From: Oxalobacteraceae bacterium
Lineage (GTDB): Bacteria; Pseudomonadota; Gammaproteobacteria; Burkholderiales; Burkholderiaceae_D
Direction: 5' to 3'
Assembly (NCBI GenBank): GCA_947487325.1
Contig: CANKWG010000022.1
Coordinates: 1-16,935, forward strand
Length of the DNA: 16,935 nt
Shown here in pieces: positions 1 through 7,517 of this stretch (positions within the stretch are counted from its first letter, which is position 1; each line of letters starts with the position of its first letter). The position numbers and the translations under genes were made by a program. Below the pieces are notes generated by a model. It saw nothing but the letters and a program-made list of their open reading frames with translations, did no database searches and was not told the DNA's origin.

Positions 1-41
1 CGGCGCTCTAAATAGCTTCTTATTTTTTACTGTCAGAGTTC

Positions 42-145
42 GCTGGGGTGACGGAATTTAAAGTGGTTACCTTGAAAATTGTCGCCTTGTTGAAAGCTGG
101 AGTGACGGAATTCAAAGTGAGTACCTTAGAAAACGTCACCCCAGC
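42..145. repeat. 104-bp element: duplicated 42-bp unit bounded by inverted 12-mers
   Basis: Two direct copies of a 42-bp unit lie at 42-83 and 96-137 and match at 34 of 42 positions. Both begin GCTGG(G/A)GTGACGGAATT. The first 12 bases, GCTGGGGTGACG (42-53), return as an exact inverted copy CGTCACCCCAGC at 134-145, so the segment has terminal inverted repeats. It contains no convincing gene. It resembles a small non-autonomous or REP-associated element, and its mobility is inference. It abuts the REP-like hairpin at 151-196, whose stem uses the same CCCCAGC/GCTGGGG bases. Confidence 0.6.
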
Positions 146-150
146 CACCG

Positions 151-196
151 CCCCAGCGAAAGCTGGGGGAAAGCTGGGGGAAAGCTGGGGTCCATG
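151..196. repeat. REP-like hairpin plus three tandem 11-mers
   Basis: CCCCAGC (151-157), a GAAA loop and GCTGGGG (162-168) form a perfect 7-bp hairpin. The unit GAAAGCTGGGG occurs three times head to tail without mismatch at 158-168, 169-179 and 180-190, followed by TCCATGG. The hairpin-GAAA-hairpin-TCCATG layout is shared with 13043-13066, and a related palindrome lies at 14414-14445. This indicates a dispersed repeat family in this genome. The tandem copies probably arose by slippage. Confidence 0.65.
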
Positions 197-294
197 GTCA
201 CTCTGTGGAAAACTTAGCCATCCATCCGATAAAGTGCAGGGCGCCAAATCGCTGATGTCATTCCGACATCGCCCTGAAGTCCGTACTTCGCCGC

Positions 295-300
295 TATAAT
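295..300 (+). promoter_or_regulatory. -10 box (TATAAT) upstream of the symporter gene
   Basis: A perfect TATAAT hexamer lies 46 bases before the chosen start codon at 347 and would place transcription start near 307. I see no good -35 hexamer at normal spacing, so the assignment rests on the -10 box and its position. Confidence 0.45.
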
Positions 301-346
301 CCCGCCTGTTTTTTCTGCGGAGATGTCCGCGCCAAACGGAGATGGC

Positions 347-1765
347 ATGAACACCTTGATGATCTTTGTCGTGCTCTACCTGCTGATCTCGGTGGCACTG
401 GGTCTGTATGCGGCACGACGCGTGAAGACCGCAAGCGATTATGCCAATGCAGGACGTTCGCTCCCTTTGCCCGTGGTGATTGCCACGGTATTTGCAACTT
501 GGTTTGGTTCGGAAACCGTATTGGGAATTCCCGCCCGCTTTGCCGAGCATGGTTTGGTCGGAGTGGTCGAGGATCCGTTTGGCGCATCGCTTTGTCTGAT
601 CTTCGTCGGCCTTTTCTTCGCGCGACGTTTGTATCGCATGAATCTGCTGACTATCGGGGACTATTACAAGCAGCGTTACAACCGGCCGGTCGAGATCATG
701 GTCTCGCTTTGCATCGTGACCTCTTATCTGGGGTGGGTTTCGGCACAGATTACCGCTATGGGTCTGGTATTCAATATTTTGACTAACGGCGCCATCTCCC
801 TTTCAGCCGGCATGATCATGGGTTCGACCATCGTACTGACTTACACACTGTTTGGCGGCATGTGGGCGGTGGCGCTGACAGATTCATTTCAGATGACGCT
901 GATTATCGCCGGCCTCTTGTACATTGTCTGGGTGATTGCCGGCGAAGCGGGTGGAGCGGGTGTCGTGATTACGCATGCGAATCAGGCTGGCAAGCTTAAT
1001 TTCCTGCCTGAACTCACGTTGCCAGCGATACTGGCGTTCATTGGGGCCGCCGTCACGATCATGTTTGGCTCTATACCGCAGCAGGATGTATTTCAGCGAG
1101 TCATGTCGGCGCGCTCTGAAGGTTCAGCCGCCACGGGTGCGGTTATTGGTGGCTCGATGTATTTCCTGATTGCCTTCATCCCGATGTTTCTGGTGTATGC
1201 GGCGCAGATGATTGATCCGGCGATGTTTACTTCGCTGATCGAAGACGATCCGCAGAAAATCCTGCCCACACTTATCCTGACCCACACGCCGGTGTTTGCG
1301 CAGATATTGTTCTTTGGTGCGCTTCTGTCGGCCATCATGTCGACCGCCAGCGGCACCTTGCTGGCGCCCAGTATCACGCTCACCGAAAACATCATTCGTG
1401 AAATCCGGCCGATGTCGGATCGTCAACTGCTGATGACCACCCGTGTCGTCGTGGTTTGTTTCACCGTCATCGTCACCACCTTCGCGCTCGTGTCTCAGGG
1501 CATGCCAATCTACGAAATGGTCGGCAATTCCTACAAAGTGCCATTGGTGGGCGCCTTTATTCCGCTCGTGATGGGCCTCTATTGGAAACGCGCCACGACG
1601 CAGGGCGCTTTATGCTCCGTCATTGGCGGGCTGGGTAGCTGGCTGCTGATGGAAGTCTTCGGCGGTGAATCGATCTGGCCGCCCCAGCTGGTTGGCTTGC
1701 TGGTTGCCTTTCTGGGCATGATTGTCGGCTCCTTGCTGCCTGAGCGCCAAAAGCTCGTCGCATGA
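347..1765 (+). CDS. Sodium:solute symporter family (SSS) transporter
   Basis: A 472-aa hydrophobic protein of the solute:sodium symporter family, which imports small solutes across the inner membrane with Na+. Many membrane-spanning helices are visible, starting with MIFVVLYLLISVALGLYAAR at the N-terminus. The conserved early segment with GRSLPL and WFGSETVLG, the FGGMWAVALTDSFQM segment and the LLSAIMSTASGTLLAPS segment in the second half are typical of the family. The reading frame has an ATG at 323, but its purine-rich stretch touches the start codon. The ATG at 347 has ACGGAGA five to six bases upstream and opens directly into the first helix, so I prefer it. The substrate cannot be read from the sequence. 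The gene stands alone, with a -10 box upstream and a strong hairpin downstream. Confidence 0.85.
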   Translation: MNTLMIFVVLYLLISVALGLYAARRVKTASDYANAGRSLPLPVVIATVFATWFGSETVLGIPARFAEHGLVGVVEDPFGASLCLIFVGLFFARRLYRMNLLTIGDYYKQRYNRPVEIMVSLCIVTSYLGWVSAQITAMGLVFNILTNGAISLSAGMIMGSTIVLTYTLFGGMWAVALTDSFQMTLIIAGLLYIVWVIAGEAGGAGVVITHANQAGKLNFLPELTLPAILAFIGAAVTIMFGSIPQQDVFQRVMSARSEGSAATGAVIGGSMYFLIAFIPMFLVYAAQMIDPAMFTSLIEDDPQKILPTLILTHTPVFAQILFFGALLSAIMSTASGTLLAPSITLTENIIREIRPMSDRQLLMTTRVVVVCFTVIVTTFALVSQGMPIYEMVGNSYKVPLVGAFIPLVMGLYWKRATTQGALCSVIGGLGSWLLMEVFGGESIWPPQLVGLLVAFLGMIVGSLLPERQKLVA

Positions 1766-1774
1766 TTGTCTGTA

Positions 1775-1810
1775 GTGTCTGTTTGAAAAGTACAATTTTC
1801 AAACAGACAC
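1775..1810. terminator. Strong 15-bp stem-loop after the symporter gene
   Basis: GTGTCTGTTTGAAAA (1775-1789) pairs perfectly with TTTTCAAACAGACAC (1796-1810) around a 6-base loop, beginning 9 bases after the symporter stop codon. No T-run follows on either strand, so it is not a textbook intrinsic terminator. It may act as a 3'-end stabiliser or a Rho-assisted terminator, or be a protein-binding palindrome. The structure is certain, the function is not. Confidence 0.5.
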
Positions 1811-1858
1811 CGGCTCGACAAGCGCGGATTCACACGACGAGACTCCCTAGAAACCCCT

Positions 1859-1864
1859 TATAAT
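1859..1864 (+). promoter_or_regulatory. -10 box (TATAAT) of the fmdB-DUF502-aspS unit
   Basis: A perfect TATAAT lies 37 bases upstream of the fmdB start, giving a transcription start near 1871. No recognisable -35 element is present at 16-18 bp spacing. Its place between the hairpin at 1775-1810 and the first gene of the block fits a promoter for the downstream genes. Confidence 0.45.
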
Positions 1865-1901
1865 TCAAGGTTTTCGAAATTTTGCAGGGAGGGGAGCAAC
1901 A

Positions 1902-2252
1902 ATGCCGATTTATGCCTATCGCTGCGAAGCATGCGGCTTCGCGAAGGACGTACTGCAAAGTATTTCCGCCGCGCCTTTGACCGACTGCGAATCCTGCGGC
2001 AAATCTGAATTCCGCAAGCAAGTCACCGCAGCCGGCTTTCAGCTCAAGGGCAGTGGCTGGTACGTCACTGATTTCCGTAACGGCGCCACGCCTGCGGCGA
2101 AGGCCGATGCCAACCCCGCTGGTACGACCGCACCCGCGACTGCAGCGGCAACGACTGCAGCAACGACAACGACGACAGCAGCACCTTCGACATCCGCCGC
2201 TAGTGCAACGCCTGCTGCAGCAAGCACAACGCCAACCCCTGCGGCCAGCTAA
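1902..2252 (+). CDS. FmdB-family zinc ribbon protein
   Basis: A 116-aa protein of the FmdB/CxxC_CxxC_SSSS regulatory family. The N-terminal 50 residues are a compact zinc ribbon: MPIYAYRCEACG supplies Cys8 and Cys11, and DCESCG supplies Cys29 and Cys32, followed by FQLKGSGWYVTD, the usual end of this domain. From about residue 62 to the end the protein is almost only Ala, Thr, Pro and Ser, a low-complexity and probably disordered tail. A very strong ribosome binding site (GGGAGGGGAG, 1887-1896) supports the ATG at 1902. The name comes from a proposed regulator of formamidase genes, and the molecular role of this family is not established. It sits 11 bp before the DUF502 gene and probably shares its transcript. 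Confidence 0.85.
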   Translation: MPIYAYRCEACGFAKDVLQSISAAPLTDCESCGKSEFRKQVTAAGFQLKGSGWYVTDFRNGATPAAKADANPAGTTAPATAAATTAATTTTTAAPSTSAASATPAAASTTPTPAAS

Positions 2253-2263
2253 AAACTGAACTC

Positions 2264-2911
2264 ATGCGCAAATACTTCATCACCGGTTTACTGGTTCTCG
2301 TACCGCTCGTGATCACCCTCTGGGTGCTCAATCTCATCATCGGTACGCTCGATCAGTCCTTGCTGCTGCTGCCACCGCATTGGCGCCCCGAATTGCTGCT
2401 GGGTTTCAACCTCCCCGGTGTGGGCACGATACTGACGCTGGTGATCATTTTCATCACCGGTCTGGTGACCCGTAATTTCATCGGCAACCGGCTGCTGCTG
2501 CTGTGGGAGTTACTGCTCCAGCGTATTCCAGTGGTCAATTCGATTTACTCCAGCGTCAAGCAGGTCTCCGATACCCTCTTTTCCTCTTCGGGTAACGCGT
2601 TTCGCAAGGCGCTCTTGGTGCAGTATCCGCGCGAAGGCGTCTGGACCATTGCCTTTCAGACCGGCGTACCTGGTGGTGATGTTAAAAATCATCTCAGTGG
2701 CGATTACGTCAGCGTGTATGTGCCGACTACGCCCAATCCCACGTCCGGTTTTTTTCTCATGCTCAAGCGTGAAGAAACGATAGAACTCAACATGAGCGTT
2801 GACGAAGCGCTCAAGTACATCGTCTCCATGGGCGTGGTGGCGCCGCCACCGTCCGTCAACAAAGCTGCAGGGCCAGCGACCAGCGCGACGCCCGAAGTGA
2901 CCAATCACTAA
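2264..2911 (+). CDS. DUF502 family inner-membrane protein
   Basis: A 215-aa protein of the DUF502 family. It begins with a hydrophobic helix (about residues 5-27, [17 protein letters not shown]) and has a second one (about 54-72, [18 protein letters not shown]), followed by the conserved [15 protein letters not shown] segment and a soluble domain with the [19 protein letters not shown] motif, which is the hallmark of the family. The C-terminal 25 residues are Ala/Pro/Thr-rich and not conserved in type. The function is unknown; it is an integral membrane protein commonly found beside aspS in betaproteobacteria. The ribosome binding site is weak, so translation may depend on the fmdB gene 11 bp upstream. 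The aspS gene follows after 38 bp. Confidence 0.88.
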   Translation: MRKYFITGLLVLVPLVITLWVLNLIIGTLDQSLLLLPPHWRPELLLGFNLPGVGTILTLVIIFITGLVTRNFIGNRLLLLWELLLQRIPVVNSIYSSVKQVSDTLFSSSGNAFRKALLVQYPREGVWTIAFQTGVPGGDVKNHLSGDYVSVYVPTTPNPTSGFFLMLKREETIELNMSVDEALKYIVSMGVVAPPPSVNKAAGPATSATPEVTNH

Positions 2912-2949
2912 CCAATCACCGATACAAGATAGAAGCGAGACCGAACAAG

Positions 2950-4767
2950 ATGTCAATGCGAACACATTACTGCGGCCTGACCAACGAGACACTGATGGGC
3001 CAGACAGTCAGCCTGTGCGGCTGGGTGCATCGCCGCCGCGACCATGGTGGCGTCATTTTTATTGATCTACGCGACCGCGAAGGTCTGGTGCAGATAGTCT
3101 GCGATCCGGATCGCGCCGACATGTTCAAAGCCGCCGAATCCGTGCGTAATGAATTTTGCTTGCGCATCACCGGTCTAGTACGCGCCCGTCCGGAAGGCAC
3201 CGACAATGCCAACCTCACCTCCGGCAAGATCGAAGTGTTGTGCCATGAACTCGAAGTCCTCAATCCTTCAGTCACGCCACCGTTCCAGCTCGATGATGAA
3301 AATCTCTCCGAGACCACGCGTCTGACGCATCGTGTACTCGATTTGCGTCGTCCGCAGATGCAATACAACCTGCGCCTGCGCTATAAAGTCACGATGGAAG
3401 TACGCAAGTTTTTGGATGAGCATGGTTTCATCGATATCGAAACACCCATGCTCACCAAATCCACACCCGAAGGCGCGCGCGATTATCTCGTGCCATCACG
3501 TGTGAATGCCGGACATTTCTTCGCACTGCCTCAGTCGCCGCAGTTATTCAAGCAATTACTGATGGTCTCGAACTTTGATCGTTACTATCAGATCACCAAA
3601 TGCTTCCGCGACGAAGACCTGCGTGCTGATCGTCAGCCTGAATTTACCCAGATCGACTGCGAAACCTCGTTCATGTCTGAACAAGAAATTCGTGATCTGT
3701 TCGAAGGCATGATTCGTAAAACCTTCAAGAACGCACTTAACGTTGATCTGCCCGATCCTTTCCCGATGATGGATTTCGCCACTGCGATGGCGAAGTACGG
3801 CTCCGACAAACCGGACATGCGTGTACAGCTCGAATTCACCGAGCTGACCGACGTGATGAAGGATGTGGACTTCAAAGTCTTTTCCGGCGCCGCCAATATG
3901 GAAGGCGGTCGTGTCGTCGGTTTGCGCGTGCCCGGCGGCGCAAATGAAAACGGCGGTATGCCCCGTTCCGAAATTGACGCCTACACGCAATTCGTTGCCA
4001 TTTACGGTGCCAAAGGTCTTGCCTACATCAAGGTCAACGAAAAAGCCAAAGGTCGCGATGGTCTGCAGTCACCGATCGTCAAAAACATTCATGACGCTGC
4101 ACTAGCGCAGATCCTCGAGCGCACTAGTGCGCAGGATGGCGACTTGATTTTCTTCGGCGCCGACAAAGCTAAAGTGGTCAACGATGCGATTGGCGCGCTG
4201 CGCGTCAAAATTGGTCACAGTGATTTTGGTCGTAAAAACGGCTTGTTCGAAGACGCCTGGCGTCCGCTGTGGGTAGTTGACTTCCCGATGTTCGAATTCG
4301 ATGAAGACGCGAACCGCTGGAATGCGCTGCACCACCCGTTCACCGCACCCAAAGCAGGCCATGAAGATTTCATCAGCACCGATCCCGGCAAAGCCATTGC
4401 GCAAGCCTATGACATGGTCTTGAATGGTTGGGAACTCGGCGGTGGATCAGTTCGTATTCATCGCGCTGATGTGCAAAGCAAAGTGTTCACTGCACTCAAT
4501 ATCGGCGAAGAAGAAGCGCGACTCAAATTCGGCTTCTTGCTCGACGCGCTTCAGTACGGCGCGCCGCCGCATGGTGGTTTGGCTTTCGGCCTCGACCGTA
4601 TCGTCACCATGATGACGGGTGCCGAATCCATTCGCGATGTGATTGCCTTCCCCAAAACGCAGCGTGCGCAATGCTTGCTGACACAGGCGCCATCCGAAGT
4701 GGATGAGAAGCAATTGAAAGAACTGCACATCCGTCTGCGTGCTGTGGAGCCTGTAGTAAAGGGCTGA
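2950..4767 (+). CDS. aspS: Aspartyl-tRNA(Asp/Asn) synthetase, probably non-discriminating
   Basis: A full-length 605-aa class IIb aminoacyl-tRNA synthetase that charges tRNA with aspartate in the cytoplasm. The N-terminal OB-fold anticodon-binding domain opens with MSMRTHYCG and contains [11 protein letters not shown]. The catalytic domain has motif 2 ([18 protein letters not shown], Arg220), the bacterial GAD insertion in the middle, and motif 3 (GLAFGLDR, Arg550). Two positions used to tell the two bacterial AspRS types apart carry the relaxed-specificity residues: His32, which is Leu in the discriminating E. coli enzyme, and Gly83 within RPEG. This suggests it also makes Asp-tRNA(Asn), to be amidated by GatCAB. 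The start matches relatives, with only a weak AAGCGAG upstream. An intrinsic terminator follows. Confidence 0.97.
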   Translation: MSMRTHYCGLTNETLMGQTVSLCGWVHRRRDHGGVIFIDLRDREGLVQIVCDPDRADMFKAAESVRNEFCLRITGLVRARPEGTDNANLTSGKIEVLCHELEVLNPSVTPPFQLDDENLSETTRLTHRVLDLRRPQMQYNLRLRYKVTMEVRKFLDEHGFIDIETPMLTKSTPEGARDYLVPSRVNAGHFFALPQSPQLFKQLLMVSNFDRYYQITKCFRDEDLRADRQPEFTQIDCETSFMSEQEIRDLFEGMIRKTFKNALNVDLPDPFPMMDFATAMAKYGSDKPDMRVQLEFTELTDVMKDVDFKVFSGAANMEGGRVVGLRVPGGANENGGMPRSEIDAYTQFVAIYGAKGLAYIKVNEKAKGRDGLQSPIVKNIHDAALAQILERTSAQDGDLIFFGADKAKVVNDAIGALRVKIGHSDFGRKNGLFEDAWRPLWVVDFPMFEFDEDANRWNALHHPFTAPKAGHEDFISTDPGKAIAQAYDMVLNGWELGGGSVRIHRADVQSKVFTALNIGEEEARLKFGFLLDALQYGAPPHGGLAFGLDRIVTMMTGAESIRDVIAFPKTQRAQCLLTQAPSEVDEKQLKELHIRLRAVEPVVKG

Positions 4768-4775
4768 TGTCTTAT

Positions 4776-4811
4776 ATGGCGTCGCGGCACGCGCTGCGAC
4801 GCCATTGTCTT
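4776..4811 (+). terminator. Rho-independent terminator of aspS
   Basis: ATGGCGTCGC (4776-4785) pairs perfectly with GCGACGCCAT (4796-4805) around a 10-base loop and is followed by the T-rich TGTCTT. It lies 8 bases after the aspS stop codon, so it probably ends the fmdB-DUF502-aspS transcript. Confidence 0.75.
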
Positions 4812-4940
4812 GCAGTGGTTTTCTGCATTCTCGCCACCCATCCCATAGCATGTCGCCGTAACCGCATCGACCTACCTGAAGCCGCCGCGCTGTAGTTTTG
4901 CGATGTGTCCCTCGCCGCAGCAATAGCGAGGTAAACAGGG

Positions 4941-4946
4941 CATAAT
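4941..4946 (+). promoter_or_regulatory. Possible -10 box (CATAAT) for nudB
   Basis: CATAAT lies 29 bases before the nudB start, downstream of the aspS terminator where a new promoter is expected. No clear -35 hexamer is seen. A short inverted repeat CCTCGC/GCGAGG (4910-4915 and 4926-4931) lies just upstream and could be an operator or chance. The rest of 4812-4940 shows nothing recognisable. Confidence 0.3.
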
Positions 4947-4975
4947 GATTTCAGCATTCAACAGCTTGTGGTCTT

Positions 4976-5434
4976 ATGCCTGCTCCCAAAATCCCCGAAT
5001 CCGTTCTCGTCGTCATTCACACTGCTGACTTGCAGGTGCTGCTGCTTGAGCGCGCCGATAAGCCCGGCTTCTGGCAATCCGTCACGGGTTCCAAAGATGC
5101 GCTCGATGAACCGCTGATGACGACCGCAATACGAGAAGTGCATGAGGAAACTGGCATCCTGATTGGCAGTGACCATGTGCCTGCGAAAAACCTTCGGGAC
5201 TGGCAACTTTCTAATGTGTATGAAATCTATCCGGTCTGGCGTCATCGCTACGCCGAGGGTGTGACGCATAACACCGAGCATGTATTCGGTTTGTTGGTGC
5301 CGCCTGACCTCCCCGTACAGTTAGCCGAGCGTGAGCATCTACAGTATCGTTGGCTTTCTTGGCGCGAGGCGGCGGATCAATGTTTTTCACCGTCCAATGC
5401 TGAGGCTATCCTGCAATTGCCTCAGCACTGCTAA
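4976..5434 (+). CDS. nudB: Dihydroneopterin triphosphate diphosphatase (Nudix)
   Basis: A 152-aa Nudix hydrolase of the NudB type, which removes pyrophosphate from 7,8-dihydroneopterin triphosphate in folate synthesis. The N-terminus KIPESVLVVIHT and the segment ERADKPGFWQSVTGS match the family. The Nudix box runs from Gly38 to about Ile61 and ends in REVHEETG (Arg53, Glu54, Glu57, Glu58), the metal-binding core. It has one more residue between Gly38 and the first acidic position (Asp44-Glu45) than the strict consensus. WRHRYAEGVTHNTEHVF is also typical of NudB. The ribosome binding site is poor, but the start fits the family. The gene heads a run with the nuclease-like gene (26 bp gap) and clsB. 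Confidence 0.88.
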   Translation: MPAPKIPESVLVVIHTADLQVLLLERADKPGFWQSVTGSKDALDEPLMTTAIREVHEETGILIGSDHVPAKNLRDWQLSNVYEIYPVWRHRYAEGVTHNTEHVFGLLVPPDLPVQLAEREHLQYRWLSWREAADQCFSPSNAEAILQLPQHC

Positions 5435-5460
5435 GCCTCTCAACATCTGATGTCTCCAGC

Positions 5461-6321
5461 ATGAAACTTCGCATCGCTACCTGGAATATTCACAAAGGCG
5501 TGAGCACCGTCGGTACACGACCGCGCGTCCATGGCATCAAGCAGGCCATCACGGCCATGGCGTCCGACATCTTGTTTCTTCAGGAAGTACAGGGACGACA
5601 TGATTTGCTCGCATTGCGGCACGCAGGTAAATGGCCGGCACAGGCGCAGCATGAATTTCTGGCAGGTGATACCCATCATTTCGCTTACGGCATGAACGCA
5701 GTTTACGATCATGGCCATCACGGTAATGCGCTGCTGTCGTGTTTTCCGATTGAATCATCGTTTAATCATGACGTATCCGATCATGCGTTCGAGTCGCGCG
5801 GCATTTTGCATTGCGTGCTGCATCTCGGCGATATTCCCGTGCATTGCTATGTGATTCATCTGGGTTTGTTTGCGGGCAGCCGCTTGCGTCAGACAGAGGC
5901 ATTGATCGAAGCCGTTACCTCGACCGCACCTGCCGAGGCACCGCTGCTGATTGCGGGTGATTTCAATGATTGGACCAATGCGCTCAGCAAGACACTCCGC
6001 GATCGGCTTCATGTGGCAGAGGTCTTCGATCAGAAATTATCTTCACGTAGCTTTGGAACGTATTTGCGCAGATTGTCAGGCCGTGGGCCAAAAAAAACAC
6101 CGGCGCGTACTTTTCCAGCAGCGATGCCTGTCCTTCAACTCGACCGCGTTTATGTACGTGGATTTGATGTCCACAGTGCACAAGTACTGCATGGTGCGAG
6201 TTGGGCACGACTTTCCGATCACGCGCCTATCGTGGCCGAGTTGAGCCTGCAAGCATCTCCGACGTTGAGCAAAACATTGCATGAATCCCGAGAAGAGCAG
6301 CATGTCGGCCACAAGTTATAG
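5461..6321 (+). CDS. Endonuclease/exonuclease/phosphatase family protein (YbhP-like)
   Basis: A 286-aa protein of the metal-dependent EEP superfamily. The catalytic signatures occur in order: TWNIHKG (Asn9), LFLQEVQG (Glu42), VIHLGL (His133), AGDFNDW (Asp167, Asn169) and the terminal SDHAP (Asp253, His254). The active site therefore looks intact. There is no signal peptide, so it probably acts in the cytoplasm. The substrate is unknown: the superfamily includes DNases, phospholipases and sugar- or lipid-phosphatases. The position directly before a cardiolipin synthase gene, overlapping it by 20 bases, matches ybhP-clsB (ybhO) of E. coli and suggests a role tied to phospholipids, which is inference. 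It starts 26 bp after nudB. Confidence 0.85.
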   Translation: MKLRIATWNIHKGVSTVGTRPRVHGIKQAITAMASDILFLQEVQGRHDLLALRHAGKWPAQAQHEFLAGDTHHFAYGMNAVYDHGHHGNALLSCFPIESSFNHDVSDHAFESRGILHCVLHLGDIPVHCYVIHLGLFAGSRLRQTEALIEAVTSTAPAEAPLLIAGDFNDWTNALSKTLRDRLHVAEVFDQKLSSRSFGTYLRRLSGRGPKKTPARTFPAAMPVLQLDRVYVRGFDVHSAQVLHGASWARLSDHAPIVAELSLQASPTLSKTLHESREEQHVGHKL

Positions 6322-7477
6322 TCGCAGCAATCACCTGTCGCTGCTGCATCGTGGTGCAGAGTTTTTCCCGGCGCTGATTCACGCGATCGATTCTGCGAGC
6401 GTCGAGATTTATCTCGAGACGTATATCTTTGCGGTTGATGACACCGCCAATCAAGTCAGAGACGCGCTCATACGTGCGGCATCGCGCGGTGTGATGGTGT
6501 ATGTGCTGGTAGATTGGTTGGGTACCGGCAGGTCAAACGTGGCCTTGTTGCAGGCTAAATTTGAGCCGTCAGGTGTTCACTTCGTCGCATTCAATCCCTG
6601 GTTTCAGCGCGGTATTGCGCGAACCCATCGCAAAATAGTCGTGATTGATCAGCGTCTCGCTTTTCTCGGTGGTCTAAACATCAACGATGATCTGATTTCC
6701 GACGACGATAGTGGTATGCGCTTGCCAGCACCGCGCTGGGATTTTGCAGTCAGTATCATCGGGCCGCTGGTGGATGATGTCCATGCGGAAGTCGCCACGC
6801 AATGGAAGCGGCAGTCCTCCCAAACGCTGCGCCGCCGACTGGGCCAATTACGCCAATTACGCCAGTGGTATGCATCACGTCCCAGTGTGCAGTGGCAGGT
6901 AGCTGAGGCGGCGCTAGTGGTACGAGATAATCTTCGCAATCGTGTGGCCATTGAGCGCCAGTTGTTGCAAGCGCTTGGGCGCGCGCACCATAGCGCCGTA
7001 CTGGTGACGCCCTATTTTGCGCCGGGCCGAAAATTGCGTCGTGCGCTGCTGCATGCAGCGACGCGTGGTGTGGACATCACCCTCTTGATCGGTGTGGGAC
7101 AGTTTGTGATGCAGGATGCGGTAGCGCAGTCGTTTTATCCGCGCTTTATTCACGCTGGGATTCGCCTTGTGGAATATCGCGCGACTCAGCTGCATGCCAA
7201 AGCGGCGGTCGTTGATGATGCATGGGCGACGCTGGGCTCGAGTAATTTTGATGGCCTATCGTTGTTCGTCAATCATGAAGCCAACATCATCGTTCGTGAT
7301 GCTAACTTCTCGATGGTGCTGCGCGACACCATCGCGCGTGGTGTGGCCGAGGGAACGACCATCACGGCTGAGGATGTTGCGCAGTTCTCATGGCTGCGGC
7401 GCGTCGGAAATCGATTGGCTTTCCTGCTTTATCGCGCAGTACTGAAAATTATCACCGCAGGCCGATACACCAAATAA
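6302..7477 (+). CDS. clsB: Cardiolipin synthase B (phospholipase D family)
   Basis: A 391-aa phospholipase D superfamily enzyme that makes cardiolipin by phosphatidyl transfer at the inner membrane. Both HKD motifs are complete: HRKIVVID (His109, Lys111, Asp116), followed by FLGGLNI, and HAKAAVVD (His298, Lys300, Asp305), followed by TLGSSNFD. No N-terminal membrane helices are present, which fits ClsB rather than ClsA. The frame has an ATG at 6281 and another at 6302. Only the second has a good ribosome binding site (GAGAAGAG about 6 bases upstream), so I start there. The gene overlaps the upstream EEP gene by 20 bases, so translation is probably coupled. No terminator is visible after the stop codon. 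Confidence 0.9.
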   Translation: MSATSYSRSNHLSLLHRGAEFFPALIHAIDSASVEIYLETYIFAVDDTANQVRDALIRAASRGVMVYVLVDWLGTGRSNVALLQAKFEPSGVHFVAFNPWFQRGIARTHRKIVVIDQRLAFLGGLNINDDLISDDDSGMRLPAPRWDFAVSIIGPLVDDVHAEVATQWKRQSSQTLRRRLGQLRQLRQWYASRPSVQWQVAEAALVVRDNLRNRVAIERQLLQALGRAHHSAVLVTPYFAPGRKLRRALLHAATRGVDITLLIGVGQFVMQDAVAQSFYPRFIHAGIRLVEYRATQLHAKAAVVDDAWATLGSSNFDGLSLFVNHEANIIVRDANFSMVLRDTIARGVAEGTTITAEDVAQFSWLRRVGNRLAFLLYRAVLKIITAGRYTK

Positions 7478-7505
7478 GCACTGGGCTACTCGTCCCGAAA
7501 ATCTC

Positions 7506-7511
7506 TACAAT
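7506..7511 (+). promoter_or_regulatory. -10 box (TACAAT) for hslR, possibly leaderless
   Basis: TACAAT ends 6 bases before the hslR ATG at 7518. A transcript from this box would start on or next to the start codon, and no Shine-Dalgarno sequence precedes the ATG. A leaderless mRNA is therefore possible. No -35 match is seen. The alternative is read-through from clsB. Confidence 0.35.
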
Positions 7512-7517
7512 GCCGCC

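Noticed and set aside
158..190. CRISPR-like repeat array
   Set aside because: The 11-bp units are head to tail with no spacers, only three copies, and no cas genes are present.
20..587. Minus-strand frames at the left edge
   Set aside because: They run through repeats and antisense to the symporter start, with no known protein features.
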